A DNA stretch of 32,772 bases. Source: Acanthamoeba sp. SK_2022b (Eukaryota > Discosea > Longamoebia > Acanthamoebidae). Shown in pieces: positions 1-11,327 of this stretch (the stretch's first letter is position 1; each line of letters starts with the position of its first letter). The stretch lies in contig JANDJZ010000500.1 in NCBI GenBank assembly GCA_027943245.1, positions 1 through 32,772 of the forward strand. The letters run 5' to 3'. The notes below the pieces were generated by a model, which was not told where the DNA came from, ran no database searches, and saw nothing but the letters and a program-made list of their open reading frames with translations. The position numbers and the translations under genes are program-made.

Positions 1-191
1 TGACTCCTCTTCCTACCTCCTGTTCTGGGAGACCGACGGCTTCTGAGCCCGTGGTTTTCGTCTCCACCGCAACCTCACGCTTGTACCGAGAGAATGTTTG
101 TACAAAAGTTGGCGAAGGAAAAGAGATCTACATCACCACCACTATACCACGCGCAGCAGCCATCATCTGCCTATGGACACCGTCGCCGTCA

Positions 192-988
192 TCATTTCTT
201 GTGAATTTTGGTGTCGATGAGCTGCTCGATGAATATCTTCCGCGTCTTCTCCATCTTCGACGCGAACGCGGGCGCCTTGAGTGCTGCCCGCTCGCTGTTG
301 ACCACTGCAGACCGCATTTGGGGGTCAGCCTCGAGCGCAAACAAGCACGTGGCCTGCAAGCGCAACGTACGCTTGGAGAGAAGGAACTCGCGGAGGTTGG
401 CGTCGAGCTGGAAGTTCGTCTCGTTTGGGTCCGGCAGCGGAGGGCCGAACGGGCGCACGCCCTGCTTCACCGCAAACTCGACTCGCACGCGCGTGGTGCC
501 GCCTCCACCGCCGGCCTTTGCTGCGCCCTCCCCTTCCGCCGCCGCCTCTCCCGGTGGCTTCTCCGCACAGACCACGCAGTAAATGTCTGCACCACCCCTG
601 CGGAGTTAGCCATTGCCCCCCCCCCAAGAGACGGCTCCCGAAAGCGGGGGAGGCGGTACGGTTGAACTGCGTCTTCATGGGCGTGGGATCGAATTGGGCG
701 CCGGGCTCCACGAACACAATAACGACGATGTCATTGCCCAAGTGTCGCTTGCGTTCGACCTGCCGTTGTGGCCCACCGCAGCAGCGGGTTAGGCCTCCTC
801 TCTCCAAGAGGACGACGACAAGGGATTTGGGGGGAAGGGACGGCACGCCACCTGTTGTTCGTCGCGCGGGTAGAAGGGGAGGAGGGTAGCCACGTGATAC
901 ATGATTCGCTGATTCCTGAACTCGGTGTAGACCGACTCGACGCCCGTCGTGTCCGCTGCACACACATCACACACACATCACACACACA

Positions 989-1048
<60 letters not shown>

Positions 1049-3253
1049 CACACACACAACACACACACAACACACGAGTGGTCACCTCTTTTGCCCCGAG
1101 AAAGACAGCATGCTGGGGGAGGCAAGCCTGCGCACCTTTGATGTCGAGGCCGCCGGTGTAGCCCTTGAAGCCCTTGAGGGTGACCTTCTCGCCCATCAGG
1201 GCCAGGAACTGCTCGAACTCGGGCGACGTATCGGTCGACACTACCATCGGGGGGAGGGAGGGAGGTGAGAATCCGCGGACACCAAAGCGCGTGCGATGGG
1301 CGGTGCGCGCGTACGATTGGAGAACATTTGGTTTTCGTTCTGGTCCTTCTTGACGTAGAGCACGCCGAACTTGTAGTCGGTGGAGAAGAACTTTTTCTCG
1401 AGGTAGAGCAGGTCCTCGCGTATGTCGAGGTCCTTGAGCTTCTTGAACTTGATGTCGTTGAACGACGACACCTCGCCGGTGAGGTAGCCCTGCGACCCGA
1501 GGGCCGTCTTCAGCGCCTTGAGCTTCTCCGCGCTCTTCTCCGCGCTCCGGATGAACAGCTGCTTCCCTCCCTGTATCCCCCCCCCCCACCAGCGCGTCAG
1601 CCGTCATCCCTCTCCCCCCAACCGCGCGCGAGAGAAAGAGGAGAGAGGGGGAGGACCTTCTTGCTTTGGATGAGCACGCGGTAGAGCGAGAGAAGGCCTC
1701 CGGCCGGCTTGCCTCCTCCCGTGGCCTTCTCGCCCAGTCGTCGCAGGATGGCGCCTGCGCATCAACAGAACAGCGAGGGGGGAGGCGGATGTAAGGAGGG
1801 ATGCAGGACCACCTAGAACCACGGCTGCCACCACGCACACGCACGCACGCACGCACACACACAAGAGAGAGAGAGAGAAGGTATGCGTACTGGCGCCAAA
1901 ATGGGAGCTTGTGGGCACGCCCGAATCGGAGGTGGAGAAGAGCGAGGGATCGGCCGAGCTGCAATTCTGCGCCTCGCCCTCCGCTTCGCCGGCCGTCACA
2001 GGCTACGCACGCACACGCAAAGGAGGGATTGGAGGAGAGGGGGGGGGGGTTAAGCCCCACGCAAGGTGTATCAATCGTTGGAAAGGGCATGCGAGATGTC
2101 ACCTGCTTGTGGATGCAGATGATGATGGGACCGAACTCGGCATCGACGCCCCACCAGGTCGTGTACTCTGGCACGCAGACCCCAAGACGAGTGAGCCATA
2201 AAATAAAATAGAAATTATAAAATGAATAAAAATTAATGTGGGTGGGATATGTGAACCTGATTTGTAAAAGTGCGTCTCGTAGAAGGGGACGTAGCCCTCG
2301 TCCTCGAGCGCCGAGTGGGCCCCAAACACGATGTCCTGCGTCGTGCCCCGCTCCACGTTCCAGCCGTTGATCTTGCCCTCCGTGTTGTTGGCCGCCGACC
2401 ACACCAGCGGAGGCCTGCCCCCCAACCAGTGCGTGAGTCGTGTTTGTATCGACCAGGCGGCCACCGCCTGCACCACACCCACCAGGAGAATTGGCGAGAT
2501 GGCGGGAGAGGGAGAGGGGGGCGTACAGGTGGGCGGGGAAGTCCTGCAGGGTCTTGGACGTGGGATCGCTCCACTCCTTCAGAATGCCCCGGTGCACCAG
2601 ACTGTCATAGCTTGGCCTGTTTTTTCGGAGTTAAAAGTTCGCTCTCTGCTTGACAAGCGCTCACGGCAGGCAAGCCACGAGCGGTGATGGGAGAGGAGAG
2701 AAGCAGAGGAGAGCACACCGGTGGCAGAGGACTTGGTCGACGTGGACCGAGAGGCGTTTGTTCCGCTCGCGCCGCTCCTTGCCGCCCAGCTGGAGGTCCT
2801 CCATCTCCTTGTACCGCATGTGCACCGTCTTGAGGTGGGCGTCATCCGACACTCCCGGCTCCACTGTCCAGCCACCCCGACCGGTCAGCCAGCCGCCCCT
2901 CCCTCCACTCCCCTGCCAGGCCTGCCTTTGCGCGCGCGCGTGCGATGATGGAGGCGGTGATCGTACAGAAGGAGATGTCGGTGCTGTTGGTACGGCGATG
3001 GCGTCCCTCATCCAGGGAAGGCCTGAACGAGATGACCGGCTCGCTCTCGCCCTCTGCCGCCCAGTCAATCAGTTGGCGCCGCGAATGAGCTGGAGGAGCG
3101 AGGGAGAGAGGGATCGGGAGCGAGTACGGGGGAGATTGCCGGCGCGCTTGTCGCGCGCGTCCTTTTGAAAGAAGCGCGGAGTCTTGAGCAGGCCCTTGGC
3201 GCCCGACGCCAGCGTGTGGCTCCGCTTGCGCTCATCGCCTGCACCCGCACCGT

Positions 3254-3328
<75 letters not shown>

Positions 3329-4555
3329 GCATCCATTCGTTATCCCGCGCGCGCGCGTGTGCGTGTGGCGGAGGGTCTCACTCGTTTGGATGGACTCCTC
3401 GGCAGAGTCGTCTGAGTCCGAGTCAAAGTCATCGCCGAGAGCAGCGTCCCCGGCGGCGTCGGGGTCCAGTTCGCCCTCGCCGCCTTCCTCGCCGCCGGCG
3501 CCTCCGCCGCTGCCGCTCGGGCCGGCGCTGCGCGGGGACGACACGAGGATGCGGTAGCGTCGGCGCTGCGTGCGGTCCATGCGGTTGCCGTTGGCCTCGC
3601 TGATGACCGTGTTGCGCTTGCCCGACGACTGGGCCCCGGCCAGCTGGGTCGCGATGCCGTCGGCCGTCGACGACTTCTTGATCACCAGCGAGTTGTTGCG
3701 CCGCTGCAGGCTGCCCCACTTCCGCCGCTGCCCGCTCCCTCCGCCGCCGCCGCTGCCGCTCTCGCCCTCCGCGGCCTCCGCGGCCTCGACCTCGTCGTTG
3801 TCGTCGCCGGCCTCGCCCTCGGCCGCGGCGGTGGTCGCCACGGAGGCGTCCGAGGCCGAGCGCTCGATCGCGTCGCCGGCGCCGGACAGCTCGGAGTGCG
3901 ACTTGAGCTTGGTCGACGACGACGAGAAGGAGAGAAACGACCCGGCGGTCATGCTGCCCTTGCGCCGCATGATGCTGCTCCCCGACTTGCTGGGGCTCGC
4001 CGGCGAGCCCGGCGCCTGTTGCTGCTGCTCGGATGCCGCGTCGCCGCGGGTGGGGACCACCACCGCGGAGGCGGCTGTGGCCTTGGCGTCGCCCATGGAG
4101 CGGCTCCGCTTGTGGCGGCTGCTCCCGGCGCGCTTCTTCTCGCTCTTGCCAGCGTGCTCGCCGCCGTCCACAGAGTCTGCGCTGGCGTGGCCGTCGCTGG
4201 AGGCAACGTTGCCGTCGTCGGCGCTGGCGAGTGAGAGCGTGTGCTTTACCTTGTTGAGCATCGAGCGCGGGGTGAAGGCCGACTTGGAAGACGAGGATGA
4301 GGAAGAGGATGAGGGAGAGTTTGATGATGACGAGGAGGGTGATGAAGAAGAAGAGGTGGAGGTGGGGAGGTTGAGCTTGAAGACCACCCCGCCGCCTGAG
4401 CTGGCACCGCCGCTGGAGCGGAGGGCCGAGCGACCGCTGCCCCCTCGGGGCGATTTGGCCTCGGCCAGGTCGGGGGGCGGGGTATCGTCGAATTTGATGC
4501 GCGTGGCAGGTTCTGCCGCGGCGGCAGCCTTTTCTCTCTCCTTGCGGAAGCTCAT
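192..4555 (-). CDS. Rap-type GTPase-activating protein (RapGAP domain), multi-exon
   Basis: The product should stimulate GTP hydrolysis on a Rap/Ras-like small GTPase. The first exon (3382-4555) begins with MSFRKEREK and encodes a Ser/Ala/Gly-rich, probably disordered region of about 390 residues. Later exons carry the RapGAP fold: a WWGVDAEFGP segment near 2110-2165, FKFGVLYV-like and ENQMFSN motifs (1315-1570), SPEFEQFL (1136-1240), DTTGVESVYTEF (852-955) and the catalytic loop RKRHLGND (660-759). That loop keeps the Asn that acts as the 'asparagine thumb' in Rap1GAP. The last exon (192-586) ends IDTKIHKK. Introns 587-659, 760-851, 956-1135 and 1241-1314 all have GT-AG ends and keep phase. 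Exons between about 1570 and 3238 are less certain, although recognisable pieces (such as GWNVERGTTQDIVFG) lie there in order. Two introns hold long CA/TG repeats. Rap, Rheb or another target cannot be told apart by eye. Confidence 0.85.
959..1077. repeat. (CA)n microsatellite in a RapGAP intron
   Basis: Imperfect then pure CA dinucleotides on the plus strand, ending in CACACAACAC variants. On the gene strand this is a TG tract that runs almost directly into the 3' splice site whose AG is at 956-957. Confidence 0.95.
3256..3324. repeat. (CA)n microsatellite in the first RapGAP intron
   Basis: About 33 CA units. It lies in the intron 3239-3381. On the gene strand it is a TG tract about 20 nt upstream of the acceptor AG at 3239-3240. 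Confidence 0.95.
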
Positions 4556-4791
4556 CTCCACAACAACCACCACACCTGACCTCAATCCTTCGTTGTGTGG
4601 CGTGTGACTTTGTGTAGCACCACCTCGTGCGTCTACGTTTCCTCCTGGAGCCAGACGACCGTTATCGTGAGCTACGAAATTAATTAGCAGGCCTTTAAAG
4701 GTGGCGTTGCGGTTTAAGGTAGCGCACTGCACGCATTTTTTTTTTTTTTTGATATTTTGGCGACTCGACAATCTCAATTCGCATCGCAAGC
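4556..4791. promoter_or_regulatory. Divergent intergenic promoter region
   Basis: These 236 bp separate the start codons of the RapGAP gene (minus) and the small mitochondrial protein gene (plus), so they should hold both promoters. A run of about 13 T lies near 4737-4750, roughly 40 bp before the plus-strand ATG. I see no convincing TATA box. Confidence 0.5.
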
Positions 4792-5037
4792 ATGAACACC
4801 CTCCGCAGGACCCCCCTCTCTGGCATGCGCTCGCTCGCTCTTCGCGGCCACGGCCCCAGCCACGGAGTCGATGGTTTCCAGCTCGGTCAGGCTGTCGGCA
4901 GCACGCTTCCTTTCGCCACGGCTGAGACCACCAAGTCCTCCTTCAGGGTGGCCCTCTCCACCTGGGGCTACTTCGTTGCCGGCATCGGCCTCCCCACCTG
5001 GGCCGTCTGGTACTCCGCCAACAAGGAGGCCAAGTAA
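4792..5037 (+). CDS. Small mitochondrial membrane protein, cytochrome c oxidase subunit VIIc-like
   Basis: A single uninterrupted 81-residue frame. The first 40 residues are rich in Arg, Ser, Leu and Gly with no acidic cluster, like a mitochondrial presequence. A short LPF motif (around residue 39) is followed by one hydrophobic helix (about residues 52-72, VALSTWGYFVAGIGLPTWAV) with a Gly-x-Gly-x-x-Pro pattern, and then a short Lys-rich tail. This order (presequence, LPF, single helix with Gly and Pro, basic tail) is what COX7C shows in animals, where the protein is a structural subunit of complex IV in the inner mitochondrial membrane. The match is by pattern only and the family is tiny and divergent, so another one-helix respiratory subunit is possible. 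It is intronless, unlike most neighbours. Confidence 0.55.
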   Translation: MNTLRRTPLSGMRSLALRGHGPSHGVDGFQLGQAVGSTLPFATAETTKSSFRVALSTWGYFVAGIGLPTWAVWYSANKEAK

Positions 5038-5235
5038 ATTTGGGCAGCAGCTCTCGAAGGACGATCACTCCACCGATCAACGCTCGCAAATGCTCCGACG
5101 ATTTGTTGGCACGTTCACTGGTTCAGTAAATAATTTATCTCCCATCAACGACCCCCCCCCCAGCCGCTTGCTGGGCATCCGCTTTCCTTTGTGTGCTGCA
5201 GTACAATCCTCCTCCAATTCGTAATACCCCAGGGG

Positions 5236-8175
5236 TCAATGGTGTGGGTGGTCTGCCGACTTGAGTTGGATGGCCGGCGGCATGCCGAATGGTTCTTCGG
5301 CTCGCGACTTGACCTGGTTAGTGATTCGATCATCGGGGGGGGGGGAGAGTAAGTGTCAGTGAGGCCACTGCCACACTTGGCGGGGCGAGTTTGTGTTGTG
5401 GCGTACCTCGGAGGTGCGGTCCGTGTAGTGCGTGTGGAGGAGGTGGTGCGCCTCGGCTGAGTTGGGCTCTCCGCGAAGGAACGTCTTGTAGAGCTCCTGC
5501 ACCGCCGGGTTCTCGTGCGAGCGTCGCAGCTGCTTCCGCTCGTCGATGGCTGCGCGTTCATCACCTAATGGTGAGCCATCTCTCGGCTTGGGGAGAGGCA
5601 CGGGAGGCGGCGTACAGTAGATGGCGTCGATGCGCTTCCGGATGACGTCGGGGTCGACGGCCGACGTCTTGGGCTCGCCGCCGCCGCCCACGCAGCCGCC
5701 AGGACAGGCCATGACCTCGATCAGGTCGAACGACTTGTCGCCGCTCAGCACCGCCTCGACCACCTCCCGCACCCTCTTCGTGCCGTGGACCACGGCCACC
5801 CGCACCTCCCTGTCGCCGATCATCACCGACGCCTTCCTGCACATGGCGTCGTCGTCGCGGTGTCAGCAATAGGCGGACAGTCTCGTGTGGGGCGGGGAGG
5901 GGGCTGGCTCCAAGCTCACCTGACTGCGGAGTAGCCCCGCACGGCCGAGAGCTCCACCTTGGGCAGCTGTTTTCCGGTCATCACCTCGTACGTGGTCCGG
6001 AGGGCTGCCTCCATGACGCCCCCCGTGGCACCGAACAGAGCTCCCGCTCCGGTCGTGAGCCCCAGAGGCGAGTCGAACTCCTTGTCCTCGAGCGAGACGA
6101 ACGGGATCTGTGACACGCACGCCGTGACGGTGTGGGTCAGAGCGTGTGTGTGGGCTGGAATTCGGGAGTGGACGCCGACCCTTTGTCGTTGGATGAGGTG
6201 TCCCAGTTCCCTGGTGGTGAGCACGTAGTCGGTGTCCTGTACGCGCTTCTTCTGGCCCTTGCAGTCCTCGATCTCCATGGAGAGCTGCGGACGTGCGATC
6301 TCGTCCTTCTTGGCCACGCACGGCATGATCGACACCGTCACCTACTCGCGACCGTTAGACTTCAAGTCGGCGGGGAGGCAAGACAAGAACGTACGATTCG
6401 GTCGGGGGTTACGCCTAGCTTTTGGGCGAAGTAGGTCTTGATGAGGGTACCCATCATGCCCTGGGGCGACTTGCAGGTCGACAGGTGAGGCATCAGCTGC
6501 GGGTACGACTTCTCCACCAGGTTGATCCAACCTGGGCAGCACGAGGTAAACATGGGCAGGTTGTCGTTGGTCTGGAGCCGACGAATGAATTCGAAGCCCT
6601 CCTCCATGATCGTGACATCGGCTGCAAAGTTGGTGTCGAACACGTAGTCGAACCCCAGCTCCTTAAGCGCCGACACTAACTTCCCTGAGAGGTTGCGCGG
6701 GCAATGTCAGAACATGAGTGAACCCACCCTTAGAGGAAGAAAGTTTCTCGGCTAGGCTGGTCACAGCCTGTACCTGTGGACACGGTGCCGGGAGCCATGT
6801 TGAACTCTTCCTGCAGGTGGGTAGGACGGTGCAATTTGATGAGCGGTTGCAAGGACGACTGGGCTAGGGTGGCTTGGCGCACCGATATGGCAACCCGAAC
6901 AGCGGGAGCGGTGTGGGCGACGTAGATCTTTCCCTCCTTGGCTTTGTGCCTCAGCCCGAACTCTACTTGGTGGCTGTGCGTCTTCTCTACCAGCGCCCCC
7001 ACGGGGCACACTGCTGTGCATTGGCCACAACTGATGCACGCTGTTGTCAAGCCAAACGGTCTGAGGGTGAGCCTGGTGACCACTAAGACTCCACGAGGCC
7101 GCTGACCTGACGTTGCCCGTACCTGTTTGGTTGAGCGGTAGAGAATTGATGGTGCTCACCTCTTCCTCAGAGCCGCGGCCTATCATCCCTAAGATGTGCT
7201 GTACACACGCCACAGTGTCAACACTGGTGATGGAGAGAAAGGGGCCTAGGCACTGCGGTCGTACCATGCCTTGGACCTGGGAGCAGGCACGGATGCACCG
7301 TGTGCAGAGAACGCACTTGTTCATGTCTCGCACGACGGAGTGAGAAGAGGTGTCCCTCGTGTGCGAGCGATCGCGGTGGAATTGAGGCAGCAGCTCCTCC
7401 ACCTTGAACTTGTACACCAGGTTCTGGAACTCACAGCTGTAGGGAGAATTTGGGTTGAGGGAGGTCTCAGTCACCGCTCCTTCGTTCACTGCCAGGCTTC
7501 GACTGAAAGGGGAGGCTGGTACTGGCCATCGGCTTCGCAGGTCATGCAGGCGTTGGGGTGTCGGCAGCGTAGCAGCTGAAGGTTGGACAACACTAGAGAA
7601 ATGAAGTTTAACAGAGGAACATGAGGCTATGTGGGTCATGAAGCGGAGAAGCTACCATTCTGTGTGAGGGTTTCGCTCTCGGTAATGATGTCCATGCCCT
7701 CTTCAACGTGAGTGGCACAGCCGGCCACCAGTTTGCCTTGCCGGTTGGCCAGCTGCACTAGACACAACCGGCACTGGCCCACAATGTTCAGCATGGGGTG
7801 GTAGCAGAGCGTGGGCACCTCAACCTGCACTCTCACCGAAGTGACAGCGTGAGCGCGAGAAGCAGCGAAAGGGTACGCGCAAAAGTGAACCTTGTGGAGG
7901 CGACATGCTTCGACGATGCTGAGGCCATCGGCGACTTGACGGGGTACGCCGTTAATGGTGATGTTGACCAGCTTCTTCTCCAACTCCTTGCCAAGCGGGT
8001 CGAAGTCGAGCTTGGGTTGCGAGAGCTGTTTCAGGAACGCTGCGGGCGAAGAGGCGCTGCCAGTCGTGCTTGCTATCCCTCGTGCCTGTACAAGACAAGT
8101 GGCTCCCCGGTTGACGGCCGTAGCGCGGGCAACCGCATTCCAGCCCAGCCGTCGCACCACGTTATGCTTCCTCAT
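5236..8175 (-). CDS. hydA: [FeFe]-hydrogenase with NuoG-like N-terminal Fe-S domains, mitochondrial
   Basis: Catalyses reversible reduction of protons to H2 at the H-cluster. The start [12 protein letters not shown] opens an Arg/Ala/Ser-rich presequence of about 40 residues, typical of mitochondrial import. In order follow: a [2Fe-2S] domain ([15 protein letters not shown], with a later Cys in AGCATH); an H-x3-C-x2-C-x5-C cluster motif ([14 protein letters not shown]); a two-[4Fe-4S] ferredoxin part ([11 protein letters not shown] and [12 protein letters not shown]); then the H-cluster domain with its three signatures, L1 TSCCPGW (about 6525-6555), L2 MPCVAKK (about 6308-6330) and L3 [12 protein letters not shown] (about 5683-5720). 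The C-terminus has the small-subunit pattern ending [12 protein letters not shown] plus a short last exon (5236-5315) ending DHPHH. All H-cluster cysteines are present, so the enzyme looks active. Exons join in phase at GT-AG sites. Maturases HydE, HydF and HydG are not in this window. Confidence 0.93.
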
Positions 8176-8350
8176 TACGTTCGTTTATGTCTCGTGTTTG
8201 TCTTCGTCCACAAGGCCTACACGCAAAGGAAGGAGGAACAGCCAATCACGACCAGCGCAGCCCACGACAGGCCACGCGGAACTGGCGCGAACGTCAACGA
8301 AATTCGGCTCATTTCCCGCAGCTCTGGAAATTTACTCTGCGGCAATCAAG

Positions 8351-9908
8351 TTACGTGCGTTGGTTTTTTGAGAGCAACTTGGCGGTGAGGCTGAGTGGGT
8401 GCATGTCCTGGGTGAACTTCCACATCTTCCAGGCCTCGTGCTCGCCAAAGGTGATGACCCTATCGCGTCCGTTGTAGCGCACGCCGTAGATGGGCTCCAT
8501 GTGTTCCTCGAACGTGTAGAGGCAGGCCACTTCGTCGGCGCTCGTCCCAATCGCCGATTCCCACAGCTTCATCGTCCCATCCATGCTCACGCTCAGCTGG
8601 AAACCTTCGGCGATCGCACGCACCCCGGTGATCTCTCCCTCGTGGGCCTCCTTCGTATATAAGCACGAATCCGTCGTCAGATCCCAGTACCTGGATACAC
8701 AGTCACGATGTCGTATGAGCGAGCGCAGGCGAGAGGAGCTGGCCATGCGTTGTGTACCGGAGGGTGCCGTCGTGACCGCCGCTGACCAAGCAAGAGTCGC
8801 CCGACGTGTCCAGACAAGACACAGGACCGACATGTCCGCTCAGTTGGCTCAGCCCTTGCTCCGGCTTCCTGACATCCCACACTTTTGATCCCCACCCTGC
8901 GTCAGCCTCGTCTTGCTGGACATGAACATAGGGCACTTCTCGTGTGGTATGTACACTGTATGACTGGGCCGGTGGCGGTGGCGATGATGGCGTCGCCGAT
9001 GGTCACCAGGTCCCGAACCGGACTGCCGCCGGCACCGCAGCCGAACTGCAGCCTTCCCTTGAACTCGCGCAAGTCGACGTGCGTCACTGCGCCGTCTACG
9101 CCGCCGCAGAGGACACCCTCGCCCAGGAGGGAGTTGCTGCGCGTGATTTTTGTGGTGGTGTTCATGTCTTGGTGCGTCGAGCAGTCAGCCAAGAGTTGAG
9201 TAGTGAGTGAAAGGAGGGAGATGTACCATCAAGTCGACGCAGAAGCAGCCCGTTGGGCAAATCCCACATGCAGACGCAAGCAGCGAGCGAGGCGCTCCAA
9301 AATTGGGTTCGATGCTTGTCATAGAACAGCGACACTACAGGCGCCCGATCGTCATGGACGTAGTTCTTCAGGCATTCGTATGTGTTCACGTTCCACAGCA
9401 TGATCTACGTGTTGACGGGGAACGTATATGTGAGAGACGCTCAAGGAACATCTAATAATCGAAAAATAATAAAAAGATACGCATGTCAACACACACAATA
9501 ATAATAATAAAACGAGTCTACCTCTCCGGAAGCAGAGCACGAGAGGGCCTTCATCACGGGGTCCACCAACTGTATGTCGAGTACGGCCGAAGTGTGCCCA
9601 GCGATGGAGCGCACGTTGTACCTGCTTCCTGCGCATAGCCAGCAGGTGAGCTGCGCGATATGCCGGCCTGGCTGAGAGAGAAAGGGCAGGGAGATATTCT
9701 CTTGCACAGTACCTGTGCGGTCCCTTCGCTCTGTTCGTTCCCTCTCGGCTGGGGCGAAGAGGCCCGTGAACTGTGCGTGATTCCTCATCATGCGGTCCCT
9801 GTCGCGCTCCAGGAACACCGAGAAATGGGTCTCCTTGATCGTCGACGCGTACACCGTGTAATGAGGGGCGATGGCCTGGCTCGTCCCAGTGGCGAAGTTG
9901 TACGGCAT
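8351..9908 (-). CDS. WD40-repeat beta-propeller protein
   Basis: Several exons encode WD40 blades ending in WD or LW dipeptides: SIAGHTSAVLDIQL...EIMLWN, the blade ending CVCMWDLPNG, a GGVDGAVTHVDLRE blade, a KVWDVRKPEQ segment, LSGHVGPVSCLDTSGDSC..., RYWDLTTDSC and a last SMDGTMKLWESA blade. About six or seven repeats can be counted, enough for one propeller. The tail ends LLSKNQRT. I chose the ATG at 9906-9908 (MPYNFATG) because frames further upstream run into the stop region of the next gene. Such proteins are usually scaffolds for complexes. I cannot assign a specific family. It is tail-to-head with the hydrogenase (175 bp gap) and the nitrilase-like gene (59 bp gap). Confidence 0.8.
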
Positions 9909-9967
9909 ATCACATCTCACCTGCTCAGCCCCAGAGTTGAGACCATCAATACTCCGCACTGGAGCTT

Positions 9968-10936
9968 TCAATTATGAGTGGCGGACCGTACGAGGTAGAT
10001 GCCCCGCTCTATGCAGATGTTCTCGAATTTGTGGGACATGGTTTCCATGGCATTGCGCCACGCGGTGAGCAGGGGGAGCGGGTACGAGCACGAAGGCGAT
10101 GCCACAGAGGGCATCTGGCTGGCCAGCCGCGGTAGAGGAATCCACGTAGGGTTGAGGATGATCACGGGGTCGTGTGTCAGCGTCTCCTCGAAGATGTCAG
10201 CGTTCTCCACGTCGAAGCAGATCATGATCGCTATGCGCCCGTGAGGAGTCTCGAAGATGCCCACTTTGTCGCCTGGGTCGTGCTGCAGAGAGAGAGAGAG
10301 AGAGAGCAGGGTCAATAGTGGCGCGTGGTGCGTCATTTGACGAGCAACGGCGAGGGAGTGGAGTACTGCGCCCTCCATGGTGGGCCTTCTCTTGCGGTAG
10401 ACGCCGGCCATCGTACCGTCAGGGCCAAGCAGGACCGAAGTCACGTAGCGTTTGCCCTGCGTGACCTCGCTCATCGTTCCCGCCACTGCACAGCAACGCT
10501 GGTTGCCACTCGAGGCAATCTTCATGAGCAAAGCAGAGGCAGCACGCACGTATGTAGACAGAGTGAGCCTTGGCCACTTCTGCAAGGAGCCGCAAGCTGC
10601 TGTTGGTCTCCAGCTCAGCCTGGGCAAGATTGTGAGTCCTACAGAGCCCAGTAACTTATGCACGAGTCATCAGCCATAACCAAGGAGAGGGGGGTTTACA
10701 TGACCGCTTGCCCCGAGCCAGTTCTCGGGGAGGACGAGGACGTCGGCCTGGCGTCCCTCGCGCGGGACTTGAGATTGCAGAAAGGCTGCCACGCTGACTG
10801 CAGCCTGTTCGTGTGCCTTGGGGAGCTGCTGCAGGACCGTTACCTTCACCTTGGAAGCCCCTGCCGCCCCTCGCCACTCCTCCGGCCTTGTGGGCACTAG
10901 GCCCGCCGCCCTCACCTCTGCCAAGTGTTGCTCCAT
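9968..10936 (-). CDS. Carbon-nitrogen hydrolase (nitrilase superfamily)
   Basis: Hydrolyses a non-peptide C-N bond such as an amide, nitrile or carbamoyl group. The Glu-Lys-Cys triad of the superfamily is visible: Glu in VLPENWLG (about 10727-10750), Lys in VYRKRR (about 10385-10400) and Cys in IMICFDVENADIF (about 10205-10240), followed by the usual HDPVIILNPTWIP strand. The proposed start is MEQHLAE at 10934-10936. A GTGAGG donor directly after it and a CCAAG acceptor enclose 66 nt, a multiple of three, so the N-terminus reads in frame with or without splicing. One splice between about 10505 and 10570 is uncertain. An intron near 10285-10310 holds an AG repeat. The substrate cannot be named: aliphatic amidase, nitrilase and omega-amidase-like branches are all open. 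Confidence 0.82.
10283..10310. repeat. (AG)n tract in a nitrilase-gene intron
   Basis: About 12 GA units on the plus strand. Read on the gene strand this is a CT tract just before the acceptor preceding the DPGDKVGIF exon, so it also serves as polypyrimidine tract. Confidence 0.85.
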
Positions 10937-11299
10937 CACCTACTACCCAAAGCCATTTGAGATAGAATGAAGCTTCGTTGGTTGGGGAGGTACCTTTATT
11001 GCTTCCTTGGTGGCGTGTGACAGTTGTTCATGTCTTCTCGGCCAGCGAACTCTAAAACGGAGATACAACTGTTTTTCCTGCTTAATTTTTAGCAAAAGCC
11101 GCTGTGGGCTGCGTTCCAGTCTTCGATCAGCAACATAGGGATCACAAGTTGTCAAAGAGATCTGGCATCACATGCCCACACATGATAAAATTGCAGGCTC
11201 TCTTATGGTGAAGGAAGTGCATGTTGCATTCATGCAATGAACTGTGCAGGAAAATGAGATGGGATTAATGCTGGGTAGTAAAGCTGTGGGGATTTCACA

Positions 11300-11327
11300 T
11301 TAACTCAAGTTGAGTTAAGTTTAAACT
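11300..11327. repeat. Two adjacent short palindromes
   Basis: TTAACTCAA-G-TTGAGTTAA (11300-11318) is a perfect 9+1+9 palindrome. It overlaps by one base the perfect 10-bp palindrome AGTTTAAACT (11318-11327). A GTTAAC follows at 11331. Such symmetry could be a dimeric protein-binding site or chance in AT-rich DNA. Confidence 0.7.

Noticed and set aside
768..1268. Long His/Thr open frames across the CA repeats on the plus strand
   Set aside because: They are translations of a microsatellite inside an intron of the minus-strand RapGAP gene.
3570..4607. 345-codon plus-strand open frame opposite the RapGAP first exon
   Set aside because: It mirrors the GC-rich, Ser/Ala-repeat coding strand. It has no motif, and the minus strand carries the start and the phase-consistent splice to the RapGAP exons.
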